A stretch of DNA of 64,000 bases from Leifsonia shinshuensis (lineage in GTDB: Bacteria > Actinomycetota > Actinomycetes > Actinomycetales > Microbacteriaceae), in assembly GCF_022606355.1 (NCBI RefSeq), contig NZ_JAHHZQ010000002.1, forward strand, positions 310,001 to 374,000. Direction: 5' to 3'. Each line of letters starts with the position of its first letter. Position 1 is the stretch's first letter. Both the position numbers and the translations under genes were made by a program. Below are positions 35,813 through 44,804 of this stretch, one piece after another. The notes under the pieces were generated by a model. The model was not told where the DNA came from and searched no databases. It was given only the letters and a program-made list of their open reading frames with translations.

Positions 35813-36289
35813 TCAGCCCTCGGAGCGCTGCGCACGGATCTGCTCCCACTCGTTGAGCATCTCCGGGAGGCGGTCCTGCATGAACCGGTAGAAGCCCGCC
35901 ATGTCGCGCAGCCGCTCGGTCGCGGGATCGGCCGGGTCGTCGATCGCCGCCAGACCGGTCTCGGCCTGGTCGGCCAGCACACCGTAGATCGGGCTGTTGC
36001 GCACCATCAGCGCGTACCAGTCGGCAGGCATCTGGTAGAGATCCCGTCGGCTGCCGTTCTGCGACAGCCGACGGACGATGCCGAGCGTCTGGAGATACCG
36101 CACGGCTCCCGAGATCGCTGCGGCGCTCACATCGAGGCGCTCGGCCAGCTGCGACGCCGTGAGTCCCGCGGACTCGGTCACGGTGAGAGCCATCAGCACC
36201 CGGGCGGGCATCTTCGGGAACCCGGCGGCGGTGAGCACCGCCGCCGAGTGCTCCATCATCTCGGCAAGAGCCTGCTCGTCTCTGGCCAT
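35813..36289 (-). CDS. MarR/GbsR-type transcriptional regulator
   Basis: A 158-residue winged-helix regulator. AEMMEHSAAVLTAAGFPKMPA opens a GbsR-like N terminus, and LTASQLAERLDVSAAAISGAV (about residue 43) is the helix-turn-helix with recognition helix. RRDLYQMPADWYALM forms the wing and start of the dimerisation helices. It follows the ABC exporter genes on the same strand with 11 bases between, so it most probably controls expression of that exporter. The ATG has GGGAGAG 4 bases upstream. The longer open frame upstream is antisense-like within the permease and not used. Confidence 0.85.
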   Translation of the reverse strand: MARDEQALAEMMEHSAAVLTAAGFPKMPARVLMALTVTESAGLTASQLAERLDVSAAAISGAVRYLQTLGIVRRLSQNGSRRDLYQMPADWYALMVRNSPIYGVLADQAETGLAAIDDPADPATERLRDMAGFYRFMQDRLPEMLNEWEQIRAQRSEG

Positions 36290-36300
36290 ACCGCTCTCCC

Positions 36301-38001
36301 CTAGCCGATCGCGAAGTCTCGGCGACGGATGAGCGCCGCGGACGCGGCGAGCGCGACCAGCGCGATGCCGAACATCCAGTATCCCCCGGTCCAATCCACC
36401 TTTCCGACGACGACGGGCGCGTCCGCGAACGGCGAGAAGTGCCGCAGCCAGTCCGGCAGCTTGATGAGAGCCCCGAAGATACCGATGAAAGCGCCGGCCC
36501 CGAGCGCCGCCCAGCCGACCGGGACGGTCCAGCTCGGCAGCAGCACGAAGACCAGCGTCAGCACGCCCAGGTACACCAGCGCGACGGGGAACTGCGCGGC
36601 TGCGGCGGCGAACGCGTCGTTGAACGTCGAGGCCTTCTCCCCCGCCGCCACGGCCGACAGACCGGCGGCGAGCGCGGCCGCCACCAGCACCAGCACGATC
36701 GCGATCAGGCCGACGAGGACGAACTCGAGCAGCCAGCGCACCCGGGAGACGGGCGTCGCCATCATCACCTCGGCGGACCCGCTCACCTCCTCCTGCCTCA
36801 GCCGGATGACCGCCTGCACAGCGCACGCCGCCGCCAGGACGCCGACGATCGACATGATCGCCGAGAGGAACAGCGCGGTCATCGAACCCGTGCCTCCCGC
36901 ACCCAGATGGGCGACGGCGTCGCGGATGTTCGAGAGGTTGGGGTCGGACGCGATCGACGAGCTGACGACGCTGCCGAGCGCCCCGGCGAGCACCCCGGTC
37001 AGGAGGCCGCCGACGGCCCAGCCGATGATGGTCGGCCACTGGAGCCGCCACGCCAGGCCGAGCGGTCCGTTCAGCAGGGGCAGCGCATCCCGCCGGCCCG
37101 CTCGCTCCGGCACGATGCCCGCTCCGGAGTCGCGGACCGCCTGGAGGCCGAACACGGCGGCGATGAGCACGGCCGCGAAGCCGAGCTGCAGGAGCAGCGG
37201 CCACCAGATGTTCTGGACGTAGGGCGAGAACTGTTCGCCCCAGCCGATCGGGCTGAGCCAGGTCGGCCAGCCCGACACCATCACGGTGCCGGAACTCGTG
37301 ACGGTTCCGATGGCGTCGCCGATTCCGCGCAGCGCCCAGGCGATCACCACGACGGCCGCGGCGTAGCCGTTCGCTCCGCGCGAGGTGCTCATGACCTGGG
37401 CGAGCAGGAGGCCGACGGCGAGGAACGCGATCCCGGCTCCCCCGACTGCGGCGCCCGCCACCAGCGATCCGTATGCGGGGAGCCCGGAGGCGATGAAGCC
37501 CAGCGCGGTGGCGAGCGCCAGCACGATGTTCGCGAGGACGCCGTGGACGACCGTGGCGATCGTCGGCATCAGGCGCGCCGCCGGCGTGGAGCCGACGAGC
37601 TCGGCGCGACCGGACTCCTCCTCGGCGCGCGAGTGCCGCACGGCGAGGAAGGTGTTCATCAGCCCGGCGAGCAGGGCCAGGAAGGTGTAGATCTCGAAGA
37701 ACGTGACGGCGGCGAGGCCGGTCCCCTGCGGGAGGCCGCGCAGCACGAGCACCGTCGGGTTGGCGATGGCCAGCTTGATCAGCTCGGCGCGACCGGAGGC
37801 CGACCCGTAGGTCTGGTCGATGCTCGCGGCCGAGAACAATGCCAGGAATGCGATGCACAGGATCCAGATGACCAGCTGCCAGCGGTCGCGACGCAGTCGC
37901 TGCCGCAGCAGGACGCGCAGGATGGCACCCCGGCCGCGCTCGGGCGCTGCGGAGTGGCCTCCCGAACGGGCGGTCGCCCGGTCGGCGGTGGTGGTGCTCA
38001 T
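36301..38001 (-). CDS. ABC-2 type exporter permease
   Basis: A 566-residue membrane subunit with about twelve helices in two similar halves, each starting with a long first helix ([40 protein letters not shown]) and carrying a segment like [17 protein letters not shown] or [20 protein letters not shown]. The internal duplication means one polypeptide may supply the full membrane part. Such exporters move lipids, antibiotics or polyketides. It overlaps the ATPase stop by four bases and is followed by its probable regulator. Confidence 0.87.
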   Translation of the reverse strand: MSTTTADRATARSGGHSAAPERGRGAILRVLLRQRLRRDRWQLVIWILCIAFLALFSAASIDQTYGSASGRAELIKLAIANPTVLVLRGLPQGTGLAAVTFFEIYTFLALLAGLMNTFLAVRHSRAEEESGRAELVGSTPAARLMPTIATVVHGVLANIVLALATALGFIASGLPAYGSLVAGAAVGGAGIAFLAVGLLLAQVMSTSRGANGYAAAVVVIAWALRGIGDAIGTVTSSGTVMVSGWPTWLSPIGWGEQFSPYVQNIWWPLLLQLGFAAVLIAAVFGLQAVRDSGAGIVPERAGRRDALPLLNGPLGLAWRLQWPTIIGWAVGGLLTGVLAGALGSVVSSSIASDPNLSNIRDAVAHLGAGGTGSMTALFLSAIMSIVGVLAAACAVQAVIRLRQEEVSGSAEVMMATPVSRVRWLLEFVLVGLIAIVLVLVAAALAAGLSAVAAGEKASTFNDAFAAAAAQFPVALVYLGVLTLVFVLLPSWTVPVGWAALGAGAFIGIFGALIKLPDWLRHFSPFADAPVVVGKVDWTGGYWMFGIALVALAASAALIRRRDFAIG

Positions 38002-38942
38002 CGCGCCTTCGCCCCCTCCTCAGTCTGTTCGACCGCGGCCAGCTCGTCTCCGTAGTGGCGGAGGAACAGCTCCTCCAGCGACGGGGGCGCGACCGTCAGG
38101 CTCTTCGCGTTGAGCTCGGCGAGCGCGGCGAGCACGGGCGGGAGGGCGTCGCTGTCCGCGGTGAACTTCACACGGCCGTTGTCGGTGCGCAGGTCGTGCG
38201 CGTCCGGGATGCGGGCGAGCTGCTCCTGCGTCACGCCGTCGGCCGCGAACGAGATCTCGGTGCGGGTCAGGTGGCGCAGCTGCTCGAGTGTGCCGGATTC
38301 CACGGTCTTGCCCTCGCGGATGATGCTCACCCGGTCGCAGAGCTGCTCCACCTCCGACAGGATGTGGCTGGACAGCAACACGGTCGCCCCCTCGCGGGCG
38401 ATGCGCGCGATCTCGGCGTTGAAGGTGGCCTCCATCAGCGGATCGAGACCGCTGGTCGGCTCGTCGAGGATGTAGAGGTCGGCCGGCGTCGCGAACGCGG
38501 CGACGAGCGCCACCTTCTGCCGATTGCCCTTCGAGTAGGCGCGACCCTTCTTGGTCGGGTCGAGCTGGAAGACGTCGACGAGCCGCTTCTTGCGCTCTGC
38601 GTACGCGGCCTTGTCTGCGGTGCCTCCGCGCAGACGCGCGAGGAGGTCGATCGCCTCGCCGCCGGAGAGATTCGGCCAGAGGCTGACGTCACCGGGGACG
38701 TACGCGATGCGGCGGTGGAGAGCGACGGCGTCGCGCCACGGATCGCTGCCGAAGACACGGGCACTGCCTCCGTTGGAGCGGGCCAGTCCCAGCAGGATGC
38801 GGATGGTGGTGGATTTGCCCGCGCCGTTCGGCCCGAGGAATCCGTGCACCTCACCTTCGGTCACGGCGAGGTCGAGTCCGTTGAGGGCCCGCACCCGGCC
38901 GAATCGCTTCTCGAGGCCCGAGGCCTCAATCACTGTGCTCAT
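37998..38942 (-). CDS. ABC exporter ATP-binding protein
   Basis: A 314-residue ATPase of the drug/lipid exporter (DrrA/NatA-like) group. Walker A is [15 protein letters not shown] (about residue 34), the Q-loop region [16 protein letters not shown], the signature [12 protein letters not shown], Walker [14 protein letters not shown], and the switch His in [15 protein letters not shown]-terminal domain of about 90 residues follows. The ATG is 7 bases behind minus-strand TAGAGT (38950-38955), so the operon mRNA is probably leaderless. With 36301-38001 and the MarR-like gene it forms a self-regulated export unit. Confidence 0.92.
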   Translation of the reverse strand: MSTVIEASGLEKRFGRVRALNGLDLAVTEGEVHGFLGPNGAGKSTTIRILLGLARSNGGSARVFGSDPWRDAVALHRRIAYVPGDVSLWPNLSGGEAIDLLARLRGGTADKAAYAERKKRLVDVFQLDPTKKGRAYSKGNRQKVALVAAFATPADLYILDEPTSGLDPLMEATFNAEIARIAREGATVLLSSHILSEVEQLCDRVSIIREGKTVESGTLEQLRHLTRTEISFAADGVTQEQLARIPDAHDLRTDNGRVKFTADSDALPPVLAALAELNAKSLTVAPPSLEELFLRHYGDELAAVEQTEEGAKAR

Positions 38943-38949
38943 GCGCGGG

Positions 38950-38955
38950 ACTCTA
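38950..38955 (-). promoter_or_regulatory. Candidate -10 box of the ABC exporter operon
   Basis: On the minus strand TAGAGT, then 7 bases, then ATG at 38942. The flanking AT-rich stretch around 38960-38995 (TTTCAGTAATTTGTGAAAAC) may hold -35 and operator sequence. Confidence 0.45.
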
Positions 38956-39034
38956 CGCTTGTTTCAGTAATTTGTGAAAACCTTTAACGGAATCCTTACG
39001 GCGTGTCGAGACGGCATCGCGGCGTCCGAGAGCC

Positions 39035-39811
39035 TCAGCAGCCGGCGAGGATGCGCTGCAACGCCGACTTCTCCGCCGGCTTCACCCAGAGCCCGTACTT
39101 GGCCTTCACGCTGACCTGACGGGCGGCGTACTCGCACCGGAAGCCGACGGCAGGCGGCAGCCAGGTCGCCGCGTCGCCGGCGCCCTTCGCCTGGTTGGTC
39201 GGCCCGTCCACGGCGAGGAGTTCGAGCGGATCGTTGGCGAGCTGGATCCGCGTCTCCTGACTCAGGGACTGCGCCCCGGTCTCCCAGGCGTCGAGGAGGG
39301 CGACCACGTGGTCGATCTGCACGCGAGCGGAGGTCTGCTGACCCCGGGTGAAGGCGATGGTCGTGCCCGTGTACGGATCGGCGAGCGTGCCGGTGAGCAC
39401 ACGGCAGTCCGACCGTCGCGTGACGTCGGCGAGATCGCGCGCCAGAATGTCGTCCCGGGTGTCGCAGCCGTTGCGGTCGACGTCGAGCCACGCTTCGCCG
39501 AACTTCGCGACCCGGTCGTAGCCGGTCGCGGGCGCCCTGCCCTTCACCGGGAGGGCCGCGAGCGCGGCGCGCGCCGCCGAGGCATCGAGCAGTCCGACGG
39601 CCGAACGTGCACCGGCGGGCGGCGACGCAGCGGGCGGCGACGCAGGAGGCGCGGTCGCGACCCCGTACGGCCCGCTGCCGTCCGCCGCTCCACCGTTCAG
39701 CGCGGCGTAGCCTCCCGCACCCGCCAGGGCGATGAGGAGGACGACGGCAGCGATCGGCCAGGGAGCGGCGCGACGCCGGCTGCCGGAGCGCGCTGTGCCG
39801 GTCCGCGTCAC
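39035..39811 (-). CDS. Secreted HNH nuclease (DUF1524/GmrSD C-terminal-like)
   Basis: A 258-residue protein. One N-terminal helix (WPIAAVVLLIALAGAGGYAA, about residues 18-37) acts as signal or anchor, then a Pro/Ala-rich linker, then the nuclease domain. VQIDHVVALLDAWETGAQSL (about 166) carries the catalytic His region, LANDPLELLAVDGPTNQAKG the Asn/His-like metal segment, and DAATWLPP the end motif of this secreted family. Two Cys pairs fit an extracellular protein. Likely role: extracellular DNA degradation for nutrients or competition. The GTG start overlaps the stop of the next gene upstream (GTGA). Confidence 0.85.
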   Translation of the reverse strand: MTRTGTARSGSRRRAAPWPIAAVVLLIALAGAGGYAALNGGAADGSGPYGVATAPPASPPAASPPAGARSAVGLLDASAARAALAALPVKGRAPATGYDRVAKFGEAWLDVDRNGCDTRDDILARDLADVTRRSDCRVLTGTLADPYTGTTIAFTRGQQTSARVQIDHVVALLDAWETGAQSLSQETRIQLANDPLELLAVDGPTNQAKGAGDAATWLPPAVGFRCEYAARQVSVKAKYGLWVKPAEKSALQRILAGC

Positions 39812-40434
39812 AGGAACGAGTCGTCCGCGAGCCCGCGGTGCAGCCCACGTCGTGAGACGTGGACGCCAGGCCGTTGGGATGTCGAGATCTCACCGAGCTC
39901 GCGCATCACGCGCCCGTAGTACGGCGCGGCCGTCGAATTGCGATAGGCGCCGGGGTGGAGGTCTGCCTCGTTGCGCAGCCGGATCTCGGCCCGCGCGGCC
40001 TCGACCGGTGCGATGACCTTCGCTCCGCCGCGATAGCGGATGAGCCGGTGCACCCACTCGTCGAGCGCCTCCGGCAGCCCCGCGGGGACCCGGTCGTGCT
40101 CGGCGGCCAGCGACGTGCGGGTCACACCCGCGCTGTCGGGAGCCGTGGCGTAGCGGTCGCGCGCCGGCTGGTCGCTCGCACGCCGCTCGGCACGGAGGAC
40201 GGCGAGGAGGTCGTCGCTGCGGTTGGCCTGCTGCGCCAGCACCTCGAGGGCGTCGACCGCCGACGCGTACTCCTCTTCGTAGCCCGCGTACTCGGACGGA
40301 TGAGCCGACCGATCGTACGCCAGATCGGTGCGCGCCGAGGCCGCCTGCCCCTTCGTGAGCACCGTGCGCCCGTTGCGGACGCGATCGAGACGCCATGACC
40401 AGGTCGACAGGAGTTCCGGCATCAGATGGCTCAT
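39808..40434 (-). CDS. Unrecognised 208-residue soluble protein
   Basis: I cannot place this protein in a family. It is charged and mostly helical: residues 1-80 (WRLDRVRNGRTVLTKGQAAS, YEEEYASAVDALEVLAQQAN) could form a coiled bundle. The C-terminal half holds LPEALDEWVHRLIRYRGGAK and NSTAAPYYGRVMRELGEIST. The ATG is preceded by TGGAGG. Its stop overlaps the start of the secreted HNH nuclease by four bases, so translation of the two is coupled. An immunity or helper role for the nuclease is possible, but nothing in the sequence proves it. Confidence 0.65.
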   Translation of the reverse strand: MSHLMPELLSTWSWRLDRVRNGRTVLTKGQAASARTDLAYDRSAHPSEYAGYEEEYASAVDALEVLAQQANRSDDLLAVLRAERRASDQPARDRYATAPDSAGVTRTSLAAEHDRVPAGLPEALDEWVHRLIRYRGGAKVIAPVEAARAEIRLRNEADLHPGAYRNSTAAPYYGRVMRELGEISTSQRPGVHVSRRGLHRGLADDSFL

Positions 40435-40509
40435 GCCTCCACTGTAGGAAGAGCCTCCGACACCCGGCCCGAACGACACGTCGGCGGTCCGCGGTAGCGT
40501 GGTCGAGCC

Positions 40510-41844
40510 GTGAACCTCCTCCTCCGCCGCCCGCTCGACCGGGAGATCCTCCGCCTCGCCGTGCCCGCCCTCGGCGCGCTCGTCGCCGAACCGCTCTTCC
40601 TCCTGGCCGACTCGGCGATGGTCGGCCACCTCGGTGTCGCACCGCTCGCCGGGCTCGGCATCGCGAGCGCGGTGCTGCAGACGATCGTCGGCCTGATGGT
40701 GTTCCTCGCCTACTCGACCACGCCGGCGGTCGCGCGACGGCTCGGCGCGGGCGACGAGCGCGGTGCCGTCGCCGCCGGCGTGGACGGCACCTGGCTGGCG
40801 CTCGGGCTGGGAATCGTGCTGGCGGCGGCCGGCTGGTTCGCCTCGCCGTTCCTCGTCGGGCTGTTCGGCGCCTCCCCCGAGGTCGCCGCGGAGGCCACGA
40901 CCTATTTGACGCTCTCGATGCTCGGCCTGCCCGCCATGCTGCTGGTGTTCGCGACGACCGGCCTGCTCCGGGGCCTGCAGGACACGCGGACGCCACTCGC
41001 GGTCGCTGTCGGAGGGTTCGGGGCGAACGTCATCCTGAACTTCGTCTTCATCTACCTGGCGGGGCTCGGAATCGCCGGGTCCGCGCTCGGGACCGTCGTC
41101 GCGCAATGGGCGATGGTCGTCGTCTACGCGGTGATCGTCGTGCGCCACGCCCGCCGCGTCCGCGCGCCGCTCCTCCCCCACCACAGCGGCATCGGCCGCA
41201 CGGCCCGCGCGGGCGGCTGGCTGTTCCTGCGCACGGCGAGCCTGCGGGCCGCGATGCTGCTGGCGGTGTTCGCTGCGACCAGGCTGGGGCCGGATGAGCT
41301 GGCGGCCTTCCAGGTGACGATGACCGTCTTCGCCACGCTGGCGTTCGCGCTCGACGCCCTCGCGATCGCAGCGCAAGCCCTCGTCGGCAAGGGGCTCGGC
41401 GCCGGACGGCTCGACGATGTGCGCGAGGTCCTCCGGCGCTGCGTGCAGTGGGGGATCGGATCCGGAGTCGTGCTCGGCGTCGCGACACTCGTGCTCAGCC
41501 CGGTCGCCGCCGGCCTGTTCACGAGCGACCCGTCGGTCGCGGCGCTGCTGCCGGTCGCTCTGGCGATCATCGGAGTCAGTGCACCGCTCGGCGGGTACGT
41601 CTTCGTGCTCGACGGCGTGCTCATTGGGGCGGGCGACGCGCGCTACCTGGCACTCACCGGAGTGCTCAACGTCGCGGTCTTCGCGCCCCTCGCCGTGGCC
41701 GTCGTCGCGTGGGGCTCGCCCGACGGCGGAGGCCTCGCCGCGCTGACCGCGGCCTTCGCGTTCGGATACCTCGGCGCGCGGGCGCTCACCCTCGGCCTGC
41801 GCGCGCGAGGCCACGCGTGGATGCGCCCGGGCGCCGAGCGCTGA
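40510..41844 (+). CDS. dinF: MATE family efflux transporter (DinF-like)
   Basis: Multidrug/cation antiporter of 444 residues and twelve helices in two six-helix halves. The N terminus (LAVPALGALVAEPLFLLADS, about residue 17) and the following MVGHLG are the MATE hallmark. The second half has LAAFQVTMTVFATLAFALDA and AAQALVGKGLGAG. It resembles the DinF branch more than NorM. The GTG start lies 9 bases after TAGCGT (40495-40500) with no ribosome site, so it is possibly leaderless. Confidence 0.9.
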   Translation: MNLLLRRPLDREILRLAVPALGALVAEPLFLLADSAMVGHLGVAPLAGLGIASAVLQTIVGLMVFLAYSTTPAVARRLGAGDERGAVAAGVDGTWLALGLGIVLAAAGWFASPFLVGLFGASPEVAAEATTYLTLSMLGLPAMLLVFATTGLLRGLQDTRTPLAVAVGGFGANVILNFVFIYLAGLGIAGSALGTVVAQWAMVVVYAVIVVRHARRVRAPLLPHHSGIGRTARAGGWLFLRTASLRAAMLLAVFAATRLGPDELAAFQVTMTVFATLAFALDALAIAAQALVGKGLGAGRLDDVREVLRRCVQWGIGSGVVLGVATLVLSPVAAGLFTSDPSVAALLPVALAIIGVSAPLGGYVFVLDGVLIGAGDARYLALTGVLNVAVFAPLAVAVVAWGSPDGGGLAALTAAFAFGYLGARALTLGLRARGHAWMRPGAER

Positions 41845-41896
41845 CGCGGGGCCGCCGCGGAAGCGTGGCGAAGCCCGCCGCGTCGAGCATGACCAC

Positions 41897-42219
41897 ATTC
41901 GTGACGAATCCCAGTGAGCCGCCGCACGAACATTCGTGACGAATCCGCGCTTTCGTGCCACGAATCGCGACATTCGTGACGAATCCGCACCTTCGTGCGC
42001 CTAATCACGACATTCGTGACGAATCCGCACCTTCGCCCCACGAAACTCGACATTCGTCACGAATCTCGCCACCGCCGCGCGTGTCACAACGACCGTGCCG
42101 AATCTCACCGACGTCCTCACGCGCACATTCGTGACGAATCCGCGCTTTCGTGCCACGAATCACGACATTCGTGACGAATCCGCGCTTTCGTGCCACGAAT
42201 CACGACATTCGTGACGAAT
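41897..42219. repeat. Array of alternating palindromes, 40-bp period
   Basis: Eight copies of ATTCGTGACGAAT (the fifth has C at the centre) start at 41897, 41932, 41972, 42012, 42052, 42127, 42167 and 42207. Between them sit related palindromes TTCGTGCCACGAA (41952, 42147, 42187) and two decayed versions (41992, 42032). Each palindrome is 6+1+6. Centres of neighbours are exactly 20 bp apart from 41938 to 42058 and again from 42133 to 42213; the repeat unit is 40 bp. One unit between 42065 and 42126 is degraded. The array lies between the MATE gene and the convergent M20 gene. Frames read through it but are not genes. Confidence 0.95.
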
Positions 42220-42297
42220 CCCGCCGCACCCGGGAGCGACGACGAGCGCTTCGATACCGGCGGCACCCCTCGACGCGCGCACCACCGCCCCGCCGCG

Positions 42298-42348
42298 TTT
42301 GCGGCGAATGTGGCGTTTGGCGGCGCCTAGCGCCACATTCGGCGCAAA
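42298..42348. terminator. Hairpin terminator between convergent genes
   Basis: Arms of 18 bases (42298-42315 TTTGCGGCGAATGTGGCG and 42331-42348) pair with one mismatch around a 15-base loop. It lies 8 bases beyond the M20 stop and serves both converging transcripts. Confidence 0.75.
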
Positions 42349-42355
42349 TGTCGAT

Positions 42356-43564
42356 TCAGGCGAGCCACTCCCGGGCCGCGGTGACGAGGGCGCGCACTCC
42401 GACGTCGATCGTCGGCTGCGCCATCGGGGCGAAGAATGGCGAGTGGTTCGAGGGGATGTCGGTGTCGACGGTTCCCGCCGCCATCGCCGCACGAACGACC
42501 TCCGGGTCGCCGCCGCCGAGCAGCCAGTAGACCAGCGGAACGCCCGCGGCCGTCGCGAGGTTCCCGACGTCCTCGCTGCCCGAGAGCGCGCCGGGCTCGA
42601 GCACGGCCTCTGCGCCGAACTCTGCAGCGAAGGCGGTGTTGACGCGGGCGGTGGCGTCCAGATCGTTGACGGTGACGGGGTAGCGCTCGCCCCACTCGAC
42701 GGTCGGCTCGTGCGGCGAGCCGCTGGCCTGAACTTCGGCGCGGATGATGCGGTCGACGCCCTCCAGCACGTGGGTGCGGACCGTCTCGTCGAAGCTGCGC
42801 ACGCTGATCCCGAGCGTCGCCGACGGGGCGATGATGTTGTTCTTCGTTCCGGCGTGCATGGTGCCGACGGTCACGACTGCGGTGTCCTGCGGGGCGATCT
42901 CGCGGGAGACGACGGTCTGCAGGCGCATCACCGCAGCCGCAGCCATGACCACCGGGTCGATGGTCGTCTCCGGTCGCGATCCGTGGCCGCCGCGCCCGTG
43001 CAGCGTGACCTCGAAGGCGTCCACGGCGGCCATCGCCGCTCCCGGGTGCGCCCCCACCATGCCGGCGGGGAACGGCGTCACGTGCTGCCCGAGCACGACG
43101 TCGGGCACGGGCACCTTCGTGTACAGGCCGTCCTGCACCATCACCTCGGCGCCGCCGCCGTGCTCCTCGGCGGGCTGGAAGACGGCGACCAGGGTGCCCG
43201 ACCAGTCGTCGGTCGTCGCGGCCAGCCGCTCGACCGCGCCCAGCAGGCAGGTGATGTGGATGTCGTGGCCGCACGCGTGCATGACCGGCACCGGGTGGCC
43301 GTCGTCGCCGGGCGCCGTCGCAGTGGAGGCCCACGGCAGCCCGGTCTGCTCGAGGACAGGGAGGCCGTCCATGTCGGCACGCAGCAGGACGGTCGCGCCG
43401 TCGCCGTTTCGCAGCACGCCGGCGACGCCCGTGCGTGCGATCCCGGTGTGCACCTCGAGGCCGAGCGCGGTGAGCTGTTCCGCGACGATGCCGGCTGTGC
43501 GGTGCTCCTGGAACGAGAGTTCGGGGTGGGCGTGCAGGTCGCGATAGAGGGCTTCGAGGTCCAT
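42356..43564 (-). CDS. M20 family amidohydrolase
   Basis: A 402-residue metal-dependent amidohydrolase of the IAA-amino acid/N-acyl-amino acid hydrolase group. LHAHPELSFQEHRTA opens the protein, LLRADMDGLPV and MHACGHDIHITCLLGA (about residue 95) give metal ligands, FQPAEEHGGGAEVM the catalytic Glu pair, and HGRGGHGSRPETTIDPV the dimerisation-domain entry. LSGSEDVG (about 350) supplies the late ligand region. It probably removes acyl groups from N-acyl amino acids or peptides. The ATG is 6 bases after minus-strand TAGGGT (43571-43576), so probably leaderless. Confidence 0.9.
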   Translation of the reverse strand: MDLEALYRDLHAHPELSFQEHRTAGIVAEQLTALGLEVHTGIARTGVAGVLRNGDGATVLLRADMDGLPVLEQTGLPWASTATAPGDDGHPVPVMHACGHDIHITCLLGAVERLAATTDDWSGTLVAVFQPAEEHGGGAEVMVQDGLYTKVPVPDVVLGQHVTPFPAGMVGAHPGAAMAAVDAFEVTLHGRGGHGSRPETTIDPVVMAAAAVMRLQTVVSREIAPQDTAVVTVGTMHAGTKNNIIAPSATLGISVRSFDETVRTHVLEGVDRIIRAEVQASGSPHEPTVEWGERYPVTVNDLDATARVNTAFAAEFGAEAVLEPGALSGSEDVGNLATAAGVPLVYWLLGGGDPEVVRAAMAAGTVDTDIPSNHSPFFAPMAQPTIDVGVRALVTAAREWLA

Positions 43565-43570
43565 GGGTCC

Positions 43571-43576
43571 ACCCTA
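43571..43576 (-). promoter_or_regulatory. Candidate -10 box of the M20 gene
   Basis: On the minus strand TAGGGT, then 6 bases, then ATG at 43564. No ribosome site between. Confidence 0.45.
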
Positions 43577-43666
43577 CGGGTGCCCGACCGCACGGCCTCG
43601 TTCATGCCGCCAACGGAGGAGATCAGCAGGGGGATGCACGAAAAGTCAGGGAACGGACGCCGGAGG

Positions 43667-44737
43667 CTAGGCCGGGCGGGGGGCCGCGGTCGTGTTGCCG
43701 CGGTGGAACTCGCTCGTGAACGAAGCGGGGTGGGGCGGCCGGCCCTCCAGCATCTCGACGATGGCGTGACCCGCGGCGCGGCCCTTCTCGACCGCGGGCT
43801 GGACCAAGGTGGTGAGATCGTACGGCCACAGCCCGTCGACGCGGACGCCGTCGAATCCGACGACACTGACGTCGCCGGGGACCTCCAGCCCGAGTTCCTC
43901 GGCCGCGCGGATCACGCCGGCGGCGAGCAGGTCGCTCTGCGCGATGACCGCGGTCGGGCGGTGACTCGGGTCGGACAGGAGGGCCATGCCGGCGATCCTG
44001 CCCTCCTCGACGAACGAGCCCCTGGTCATCCACCCGCCCGCCGTCGGGAAGACGTCCCGCGCCCCGGCGAGACGCTCGTTGCCCGTGGAGGAGCTGCCGC
44101 TGCTCACGTTCTCGGCCGTCAGCGGCCCGCGGGCGCGGTCGCGGGTGAGCGGGAGGGCGACGATCGCGACGTCGCGGTGGCCCAGCTCGCTGAGGTGCTG
44201 GGCGGCGAAGCGGGTCGCCTCCCTGTTGTCCTGCCCGATCGACGGCACGTCCTCGGACGGGCCGCCCTCGATCGCGACCAGCGGGATGCCGCGCTGGCGC
44301 AGCATCGCGACCGACTCGTCGAGCCGCGGGCTGCAGCCGACGAGCACCACGGCGTCCATGGGCGCGTCCTCGATCCGCTGCGCGGTCTCGCCCGCATCGG
44401 TCAGGATGAGCAGCCCCGCGTCGATGGCCGCGATCTCGTCGGAGATCCCATCGAGGAGTGCGATCTTGATCGGGTCGCGGAACGCGTCGCCGACCCGCTC
44501 CTCCATCACCACCCCGACGATGCCGGAGCGGCCGCGGCGCAGCGAGCGGGCACGCGGGTCCGGGCCTGCGTAGTTGAGCTGCTTGGCGGCCTCCAGCACC
44601 CGCTCGCGCGTGGCGTCGGAAACGGGCCCCGTGCCGGAGAAGGCGAGAGAGGCGGTGGAGTTGGAGACACCGGCCAGTCGGGCGACCGCGGCCAGCGTCG
44701 GCCGAGCGCCCAGAAGGGGTGTGCTGCTGTCGTTCAC
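43667..44737 (-). CDS. LacI family transcriptional regulator
   Basis: A 356-residue repressor. The N-terminal helix-turn-helix TLAAVARLAGVSNSTASLAF and hinge helix (DATRERVLEAAKQLNY) lead to a periplasmic-binding-protein-like ligand domain (GIVGVVMEERVGDAF, IAQSDLLAAGVIRAAEELGL, VPGDVSVVGFDGV). It is divergent from the MFS gene. The shared space contains a 28-bp perfect palindrome (44752-44779) just upstream of its own -10 box, so it should repress itself and the transporter. The GTG start lies 7 bases after minus-strand TAAGCT, without a ribosome site. Ligand unknown. Confidence 0.9.
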   Translation of the reverse strand: MNDSSTPLLGARPTLAAVARLAGVSNSTASLAFSGTGPVSDATRERVLEAAKQLNYAGPDPRARSLRRGRSGIVGVVMEERVGDAFRDPIKIALLDGISDEIAAIDAGLLILTDAGETAQRIEDAPMDAVVLVGCSPRLDESVAMLRQRGIPLVAIEGGPSEDVPSIGQDNREATRFAAQHLSELGHRDVAIVALPLTRDRARGPLTAENVSSGSSSTGNERLAGARDVFPTAGGWMTRGSFVEEGRIAGMALLSDPSHRPTAVIAQSDLLAAGVIRAAEELGLEVPGDVSVVGFDGVRVDGLWPYDLTTLVQPAVEKGRAAGHAIVEMLEGRPPHPASFTSEFHRGNTTAAPRPA

Positions 44738-44744
44738 GTGTGGT

Positions 44745-44779
44745 AGCTTAGTCGAATCGTTTCGATCGAAACGATTCGA
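44745..44779. promoter_or_regulatory. LacI-type operator, 28-bp perfect palindrome, with lacI -10 box
   Basis: Positions 44752-44779 are a perfect inverted repeat centred on CGATCG (44763-44768), with arms containing GAATCGTTTCGA. The minus-strand -10 TAAGCT (44745-44750) adjoins it, so the palindrome covers the -35 zone of the regulator gene. It ends 25 bp before the MFS start at 44805. Autoregulation plus control of the transporter is the simplest reading. Confidence 0.8.
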
Positions 44780-44804
44780 GTGCCGAATTCACCAGGAAAA
44801 GCCG

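Larger units (their letters stand above)
41845..42355. other. 511-bp gene-free region between convergent genes
   Basis: Holds the palindrome array (41897-42219) and a strong hairpin (42298-42348). Positions 41845-41896 and 42220-42297 show nothing further I can interpret. Short frames through the region (with repeated RIRHECRDSWHESADSSRM-like translation) are products of the DNA repeat. Confidence 0.8.

Noticed and set aside
35528-35849. Short overlapping frames in the gap after the membrane protein gene
   Set aside because: No ribosome site, no leaderless box, no family resemblance.
41643-42196. Small proteins with repeated RIRHECRDSWHESADSSRM-like sequence
   Set aside because: They are translations of the DNA palindrome array, without start sites or family.
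41897-42219. CRISPR array
   Set aside because: The repeats are palindromic units with conserved 7-base spacers, not unique spacers, and no cas gene is present.
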